From contig JACVJB010000003.1 of assembly GCA_015711775.1 (NCBI GenBank), forward strand, positions 1 to 13,504: a stretch of 13,504 bases of DNA, read 5' to 3'. Position 1 is the stretch's first letter. Each line of letters starts with the position of its first letter. A program made the translations under genes and the position numbers. The stretch comes from Actinomycetota bacterium. GTDB lineage: Bacteria; Actinomycetota; Humimicrobiia; Humimicrobiales; Humimicrobiaceae. The notes under the pieces were generated by a model. That model was given only the letters and a program-made list of their open reading frames with translations, made no database searches and had not been told where the DNA came from. Of the stretch, positions 10,082 through 13,504 are shown piece by piece.

Positions 10082-10182
10082 AAACAAAAAGCATACCTGC
10101 CTGATAATTGCTTCAATTATTTTATCTATTATATCAGCAATGCCACTGCCGATAACAGCTATTATCCTGAAGGTATGCTTTT
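10082..10182 (-). terminator. large inverted repeat with branched RNA after rplL
   Basis: A perfect 12-bp inverted repeat (10087-10098 with 10171-10182, AGGTATGCTTTT and its complement) encloses 72 nt. The minus-strand RNA can form three inner hairpins: GAUAAU/GUUAUC (10151-10166), GCAG/UUGC around UGGCA (10137-10149), and AUAAUUG/CAAUUAU (10104-10120). The closing stem is followed by UUUUUGUUU, so it can act as an intrinsic terminator or partial terminator for rplJL. It lies in the 198-bp gap before the dehydrogenase gene. The plus strand also ends in a T-run, so it may work both ways. The elaborate interior is unusual for a simple terminator and might be a processing site or regulatory RNA. 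Confidence 0.55.
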
Positions 10183-10207
10183 AATTTTACTTTTTTTAGC
10201 AGACAGT

Positions 10208-10675
10208 CTATTTTATTTCAACTTCAGCGCCTGCATCTTCAAGCTGCTTTTTAATCTTTTCAGCTTCATCTTTGGAAATTTTTTCCTTTACTGCATTTGG
10301 GGCGCCGTCTACAAGGTCCTTTGCTTCTTTGAGCCCAAGCCCTGTTATTGTCCTGACTTCCTTAATGACCTGTATTTTTTGAGCGCCTGCAGCTTTGAGA
10401 TTTACTGTAAATTCAGTCTGCTCTTCTTCTGCCGCTGCAGCTTCACCGCCGCCTGCCGCTGCTGCGCCTGCAGCCGGCGCTGCAACCATAGCTGCTGCGC
10501 TTACGCCGAATTTTTCTTCAATTGCTTTTACCAGTTCAGAAAGCTCTATAACTGTCATATTCTCTATTGCATTTAAAATATCTTCCTGTGAAAGACCTTT
10601 TTTTGCACTTTCTTTTACAGTCTTTGGAGCTTTTTCTGCTGCAGTTTTCTCTTTTGTTTCTTTTTCTTCTGTCAT
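10208..10675 (-). CDS. rplL: 50S ribosomal protein L7/L12
   Basis: Multi-copy stalk protein of the 50S subunit that recruits translation factors and activates their GTPase. The protein has 155 residues, against about 120-130 usually. The N-terminal dimerisation domain is at about 28-62 ([20 protein letters not shown]), then an Ala/Gly/Glu hinge (63-86), then the conserved C-terminal factor-binding domain (88-155), which includes [20 protein letters not shown]. The extra length is an N-terminal extension of 27 residues rich in Lys, Glu, Ala and Thr. The start looks real: AGGAGG lies eight bases upstream (10684-10689), and no ATG, GTG or TTG occurs in frame between it and the normal domain start. 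The gene follows rplJ after 56 bp and is presumably controlled by the same L10 leader. Confidence 0.97.
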   Translation of the reverse strand: MTEEKETKEKTAAEKAPKTVKESAKKGLSQEDILNAIENMTVIELSELVKAIEEKFGVSAAAMVAAPAAGAAAAGGGEAAAAEEEQTEFTVNLKAAGAQKIQVIKEVRTITGLGLKEAKDLVDGAPNAVKEKISKDEAEKIKKQLEDAGAEVEIK

Positions 10676-10731
10676 TTATTTTTCCTCCTGAAAATAATAC
10701 GTATCCCTTTAAATAATAATTTACTATAAAA

Positions 10732-11268
10732 CTATGCCTGGCCGGCTGCCTGTTCTTTCTGTTTTCTTACGCCTTCAAGAGCAAGCGCAAGATTTCTCGG
10801 TACGCCGCTTAGTGAAGTAACAAGGCGTATTAAAGGATTGTTAAACAGTCCTAATAGCTGCGCAAGAAGAACCTCTCTTGAAGGAAGAGTTGCGAGCTTT
10901 TCTACGCTTGGCCCGTCATAAAGTTTGCCTTCCATAATGCCTGCCTTGATTTTAAAAGTCTCAAACTCTTTTGCAAAGCCTTTGGCAAGTTTTGCAGCAG
11001 AAACCATATCCTGGCCACACACTATCATGCTTGTAGGGCCCTTAAAAACTGCTTCGAGATCAATATCATCATAAACCTGTTTTGCCGCTCTTATTGCAAG
11101 AGTATTTTTAATTATTTTTAGAGTTGAGTCAGCTTCTGAAAGCTTAATTCTCATGCTGTATGTATTTTCAGCCTTAAGTCCACTGTGGTCTGTAAAAATA
11201 ATACTTTTTCTCTGTTCAAAGATATCCTTTATATCCTCAACTTTTTTTATTTTGTCTTTTCTTACCAC
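10732..11268 (-). CDS. rplJ: 50S ribosomal protein L10
   Basis: Stalk base protein that binds 23S rRNA beside L11 and carries L7/L12 dimers. It has 178 residues, slightly longer than E. coli L10 (165). The RNA-binding N-terminal domain has the conserved KIIKNTLAIRAA (51-62) and FKGPTSMIVCG (75-85). The C-terminal helix (about 133-178) is the expected docking site for L7/L12. The start is GTG (11266-11268), with AGGGGG six bases upstream (11275-11280). The L10-L7/L12 complex is known to repress its own operon by binding the leader RNA, and a matching leader lies directly upstream (11397-11455). The gene is followed by rplL. Confidence 0.97.
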   Translation of the reverse strand: MVRKDKIKKVEDIKDIFEQRKSIIFTDHSGLKAENTYSMRIKLSEADSTLKIIKNTLAIRAAKQVYDDIDLEAVFKGPTSMIVCGQDMVSAAKLAKGFAKEFETFKIKAGIMEGKLYDGPSVEKLATLPSREVLLAQLLGLFNNPLIRLVTSLSGVPRNLALALEGVRKQKEQAAGQA

Positions 11269-11280
11269 TTAATACCCCCT

Positions 11281-11376
11281 AAACATCCTGATAATAAATA
11301 AAAAAACGGCCCCCTAAGACAAGGTTTAAAACCTTTAAGGCCGATTTTTATATATAAAAACAGGATGTTTTTATAT
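11281..11376 (-). promoter_or_regulatory. alternative pairing region of the rplJ leader
   Basis: Between the L10-binding RNA and the terminator, the minus-strand RNA forms a perfect 11-bp A/U-rich hairpin (11352-11362 with 11366-11376, loop UCC). Ten bases of the same segment (11361-11370) are also perfectly complementary to 11281-11290, just before the rplJ ribosome binding site and beyond the terminator. The two pairings exclude each other. The second would enclose the terminator and lie against the Shine-Dalgarno sequence. Confidence 0.5.
11300..11343 (-). terminator. intrinsic terminator (attenuator) in the rplJ leader
   Basis: Outer stem CGGCC/GGCCG (11339-11343 with 11307-11311) with an inner AAGGU/ACCUU hairpin, followed on the minus strand by a run of seven U (11300-11306). 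It lies between the L10-binding RNA and rplJ. This is the position of the terminator used for attenuation of rplJL in B. subtilis. Confidence 0.7.
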
Positions 11377-11396
11377 CCTTAAGTTTTTATACTTAT

Positions 11397-11455
11397 CAAC
11401 CATAAGCAGGATATTTAAGTAAAGAGCCTGTCTTTACCCCTGCTGTCTCGGGTTG
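11397..11455 (-). promoter_or_regulatory. ribosomal protein L10 leader RNA
   Basis: Cis-regulatory RNA bound by the L10-L7/L12 complex. The minus-strand RNA has the conserved GAGACAGCAGG and UUAAAUAUCCUGC segments of the L10-leader family. The closing stem is CAACC/GGUUG (11451-11455 with 11397-11401), the middle stem is GCAGG/CCUGC, and the apical stem is a perfect 7-bp GUAAAGA/UCUUUAC (11431-11437 with 11419-11425) with a 5-nt loop. It lies in the 218-bp rplA-rplJ gap, ahead of a terminator, so it probably controls rplJL by transcription attenuation. Confidence 0.85.
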
Positions 11456-11486
11456 TATCTTTTATTTAATTTTAAAAATATATTTT

Positions 11487-12194
11487 TTATGCCACTGCTT
11501 CAATCTCTGCAGGCTTTGTGAAATCAACTTTTATTCCCGGACCCATTGTCGAAGAAAGATAAACGCTTTTTATATATCTTCCTTTGGCAGCCGCCGGTTT
11601 TGCTTTTGTAATTGCATCAAGAAGCGCAGAATAATTCTCAAGCAGCTTATCTAAATCAAAAGAAACTCTTCCAACCGGACAGTGCACTACTCCGTTTTTA
11701 TCTGTCCTGTATTCAAGCCTTCCTCTTTTTGAGTCATTTACAGCTTTTTCAATTTCCATGGTAACGGTGCCTGATTTCGGGTTTGGCATAAGTTTGCGCG
11801 GACCCAATACCTTTCCAAGCTTGCCCACATGCTTCATCATATCAGGTGTAGTTATGCAGACGTCAAAATCAACCCATCCGCCGGCAACTTTTTCAACAAG
11901 TTCCTCTCCGCCGACATATTCCGCTCCTGCTTTCTGGGCCTCGGCCGCCTTTTCGCCAACAGCAAAAACAAGCACTTTCGGAACTTTGCCGGTACCGTTG
12001 GGAAGCACCAGCGTACCTCTTACAATCTGGTCCGCCTTTCTCGGGTCAACACCCAGGTTAAAGCTTATATCAACCGACTCATCAAATTTTGCAAAATGGT
12101 TTTCCTTAATCCATTTCAAAGCGGCATAAGGCGAATACATTTCCTGCTCTTTGAGATTTTTAGCTGTATTTGTATAATTCTTTCCCCGTTTCAA
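11487..12194 (-). CDS. rplA: 50S ribosomal protein L1
   Basis: Protein of the mobile L1 stalk, which contacts E-site tRNA. In many bacteria it also represses its own operon by binding the rplK leader. The family signature [20 protein letters not shown] is present, together with [33 protein letters not shown] and [11 protein letters not shown] place the start at TTG (12192-12194), giving 235 residues that begin MKRGKNY. This matches the usual L1 N-terminus, and AAAGGTG lies six bases upstream, as it does before nusG. A longer frame from GTG at 12203 is open, but that codon is part of the ribosome binding site itself. rplK ends 19 bp upstream, so the two genes form a translation-coupled pair. 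Confidence 0.95.
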   Translation of the reverse strand: MKRGKNYTNTAKNLKEQEMYSPYAALKWIKENHFAKFDESVDISFNLGVDPRKADQIVRGTLVLPNGTGKVPKVLVFAVGEKAAEAQKAGAEYVGGEELVEKVAGGWVDFDVCITTPDMMKHVGKLGKVLGPRKLMPNPKSGTVTMEIEKAVNDSKRGRLEYRTDKNGVVHCPVGRVSFDLDKLLENYSALLDAITKAKPAAAKGRYIKSVYLSSTMGPGIKVDFTKPAEIEAVA

Positions 12195-12200
12195 ACCTAT

Positions 12201-12207
12201 CACCTTT
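12201..12207 (-). promoter_or_regulatory. ribosome binding site deciding the rplA start
   Basis: AAAGGTG on the minus strand is six bases before the TTG at 12194. An upstream GTG (12201-12203) lies within this motif and would have no comparable ribosome binding site of its own. This favours the TTG start. Confidence 0.65.
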
Positions 12208-12213
12208 AAAAAC

Positions 12214-12639
12214 TTATTGTTTTACCTTTACTCCAAGACTTTTTGCTGTGCCTTCAATTATCTTCATTGCACTTTCGACATTATTCGTATTTAAATCCTC
12301 AAGCTTTATTTTTGCAATTTTTTCAAGCTGCTCTTTTGTTAATTCCCCGACCTTTGACCTGTTCGGCTCTTTTGAGCCCTTATCAAGTTTTAACTCGCTT
12401 TTTATAAGGACCGCAGCCGGGGGCGTTTTTGTTATAAAGCTGAAAGTCCTGTCCTGGTAAACAGATATTACCACCGGTGTTACAGTACCCGTATCTTTTG
12501 CAGTTCTTTCATTAAAAGCCTTGCAGAACTCCATTATATTAACCCCGTGCTGCCCGAGAGCAGGCCCGACAGGAGGCGCCGGATTTGCCTGTCCGGCAGG
12601 TATTTGTAATTTAATCTGTGCCAGTATCTTTTTTGCCAT
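12214..12639 (-). CDS. rplK: 50S ribosomal protein L11
   Basis: Protein of the GTPase-associated centre of the 50S subunit. It binds 23S rRNA with L10 and is needed for the stringent response and thiopeptide binding in well-studied bacteria. The length of 141 residues is standard. The N-terminal proline-rich loop, [19 protein letters not shown] (14-32), is intact. The C-terminal RNA-binding domain ends with the family signature [20 protein letters not shown] (111-130) followed by TAKSLGV. The ATG is preceded by GAAAGGG ten bases upstream (12650-12656). The 124-bp gap from nusG carries a predicted promoter and a candidate L1-binding hairpin. rplA follows after 19 bp. Confidence 0.98.
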   Translation of the reverse strand: MAKKILAQIKLQIPAGQANPAPPVGPALGQHGVNIMEFCKAFNERTAKDTGTVTPVVISVYQDRTFSFITKTPPAAVLIKSELKLDKGSKEPNRSKVGELTKEQLEKIAKIKLEDLNTNNVESAMKIIEGTAKSLGVKVKQ

Positions 12640-12700
12640 TTATATTAATCCCTTTCATTAAAACTCTGCGCTTATAATTATCTGTTTATCTTTTACTTAT

Positions 12701-12752
12701 CCGGCAAACTGCTAATTATACATGCATAAATAAATATTTCAACATCTGCCGG
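12701..12752 (-). promoter_or_regulatory. candidate L1-binding hairpin before rplK
   Basis: The minus-strand RNA has CCGGCA (12747-12752) pairing perfectly with UGCCGG (12701-12706). Next to the stem are GAUG on the 5' side and AGUU on the 3' side, forming an internal loop. Above it is a small hairpin UUAUG/UAUAA. A GC stem beside a GAUG-containing asymmetric loop is the general form of L1 sites in mRNA and 23S rRNA. Its position upstream of rplKA also fits. I cannot align it to the family here, so the call is tentative. Confidence 0.4.
12715..12742 (-). promoter_or_regulatory. predicted sigma70-type promoter for rplKA
   Basis: -35 box TTGAAA (12737-12742) and a perfect -10 box TATAAT (12715-12720), 16 bp apart, in the nusG-rplK gap. 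The start would be near 12708, giving a leader of about 70 nt. The promoter lies inside the candidate L1-binding hairpin. Transcripts starting here would therefore lack its 5' arm, and only read-through RNA from nusG would carry the whole hairpin. Confidence 0.62.
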
Positions 12753-12763
12753 AAATTTATGAG

Positions 12764-13288
12764 TTAAATTTTTGCCACCTGGTCAAAATTAAGCTCCACA
12801 GGAGTCTGCCTGCCGAAAATAGTTACAAGCACTTTAAGTTTGCCCTGATCCAGGTTAATCTCATTTATAGTTCCGTCAAAATTACTGAATGGCCCGGTTG
12901 TAACTTTTACCGGCATACCAATCTCAAAATCAGTTTTGGGTTTGGGTTTTTCACTGACTTCACGCTTCAGTATTTTTGAAACCTCTGTTTCTCCAAGAGC
13001 CACTGGTTTATCGCCGCTTCCCACAAAACCTGTAACGCCCGGAGTATTTCTTACCACATACCATGAATCATCATCTAAAAACATCTTTACAAGGACATAA
13101 CCTGGAAACACTTTTTTGGATGAAACAAGCTTCTTGCCCCCGGTAATCTCCATAATATCTTCAGTGGGTATATAGATATCAAATATCTTATCCCCCATAT
13201 TCATGGATTCTATCCTGTGCTCAAGATTTGTTTTTACTTTATTTTCATATCCCGCATATGAATGTATCACATACCATCTCGGTCTCAT
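12764..13288 (-). CDS. nusG: transcription termination/antitermination protein NusG
   Basis: Universal elongation factor that binds the RNA polymerase clamp and links it to Rho or ribosomal protein S10. It has 174 residues, close to E. coli NusG (181). The NGN domain spans about 4-95: [19 protein letters not shown], then the conserved [10 protein letters not shown] (60-69) and [13 protein letters not shown] (78-90). The C-terminal KOW domain (about 123-155) contains [20 protein letters not shown]. It lacks the acidic N-terminal extension common in actinobacterial NusG. The ATG start has AGGTGA six bases upstream (13295-13300). secE ends 33 bp upstream, giving the standard secE-nusG pair. Confidence 0.98.
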   Translation of the reverse strand: MRPRWYVIHSYAGYENKVKTNLEHRIESMNMGDKIFDIYIPTEDIMEITGGKKLVSSKKVFPGYVLVKMFLDDDSWYVVRNTPGVTGFVGSGDKPVALGETEVSKILKREVSEKPKPKTDFEIGMPVKVTTGPFSNFDGTINEINLDQGKLKVLVTIFGRQTPVELNFDQVAKI

Positions 13289-13321
13289 TGTCTATCACCT
13301 AAAATTCAATTTCATTCAATA

Positions 13322-13504
13322 CTATTTTATACTTGCAAGAAAGTCTATCAGTTGAATAAATGCAAAATCAAACAGCCCAAGTATAATTGCAAAAAATATA
13401 AGCGTTACTATAACAACAATGGTGTATGTAAAGAGCGCCTTCTTTGAGGGCCAGGTAACCCTTTTAAGCTCATGCGCAACGTCCCTGAAAAACTTTGCTA
13501 TTTT
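13322..13504 (-). CDS. secE: preprotein translocase subunit SecE (partial)
   Basis: Small membrane subunit that clamps the SecYEG protein-export channel. Sixty residues are visible before the TAG stop, and the N-terminus lies beyond the right edge of the window. The visible part begins KIAKFFRDVAHELKRVTWPS, which includes the SecE signature ELKRVTWPS of the amphipathic cytoplasmic helix. It is followed by one hydrophobic membrane segment, roughly TIVVIVTLIFFAIILGLF, and a short hydrophobic tail ending in FLASIK. This is the usual single-span form of most bacteria. nusG follows after 33 bp in the standard order. Confidence 0.95.
   Translation of the reverse strand, partial: KIAKFFRDVAHELKRVTWPSKKALFTYTIVVIVTLIFFAIILGLFDFAFIQLIDFLASIK

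Noticed and set aside
10010..10086. Search for a dedicated promoter before the alcohol dehydrogenase gene
   Set aside because: Only TTGCTG with a poorly spaced TTATAT/TATATC was found, with a spacer of 19-20 bp. That is not good enough to annotate.
10087..10182. Miniature mobile element interpretation of the 12-bp inverted repeat
   Set aside because: No target-site duplication is visible at its ends, no second copy occurs in the window, and a U-run right after the stem fits a terminator-type RNA better.
11475..11503. Possible promoter TTGAAG - 17 bp - TATTTT at the end of rplA, before the L10 leader
   Set aside because: The position is attractive, about 13 nt before the leader RNA, but both boxes match consensus at only four of six bases in an A/T-rich stretch, so chance is likely.

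Overview
The window is one minus-strand block of core transcription and translation genes, in transcription order: secE (partial, off the right edge), nusG, rplK (L11), rplA (L1), rplJ (L10), rplL (L7/L12), an iron-type alcohol dehydrogenase gene, rpoB and rpoC. Every confident gene lies on the minus strand. The plus-strand open frames are antisense shadows of these genes.

Organism: a bacterium of fairly low GC (about 40 % by eye, not computed). RpoC looks most like the Actinobacteriota form: it has a charged, helical insertion of about 95 residues right after the N-terminal zinc ribbon region, followed by a YF.GGMGAE motif, and it has no large trigger-loop insertion. The low GC, the short NusG with no actinobacterial N-terminal extension, and the unusual RpoB and L7/L12 point to a deep-branching, low-GC relative of Actinobacteriota rather than a classical high-GC member. 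This placement is inference.

Layout, right to left. (1) 12764-13504: secE end and nusG, 33 bp apart. (2) 11487-12763: rplK-rplA, preceded by a good sigma70-type promoter that overlaps an RNA hairpin resembling an L1 autoregulatory site. (3) 10208-11486: rplJ-rplL, preceded by a clear L10-leader RNA, an alternative hairpin and an intrinsic terminator. (4) 8669-10207: a 12-bp inverted repeat enclosing a branched RNA, then the alcohol dehydrogenase gene in a place where rpoB normally follows rplL directly. (5) 9-8668: a perfect TTGACA promoter, a leader of about 250 nt with two terminator-like hairpins, then rpoB and rpoC.

How the genes work together: SecE belongs to the protein-export channel. 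NusG couples RNA polymerase to ribosomes or Rho. L11, L1, L10 and L7/L12 form the mobile stalks of the 50S subunit. RpoB and RpoC are the catalytic subunits of RNA polymerase. The sequence suggests at least three separately controlled units (rplKA by L1, rplJL by L10, rpoBC by its own promoter and leader), with the dehydrogenase gene lying between the second and third. I see no CRISPR array, transposase, tRNA, rRNA or defence genes. The main points of interest are the inserted metabolic gene, the regulatory RNAs, and the lineage-specific extensions of RpoB, RpoC and L7/L12.
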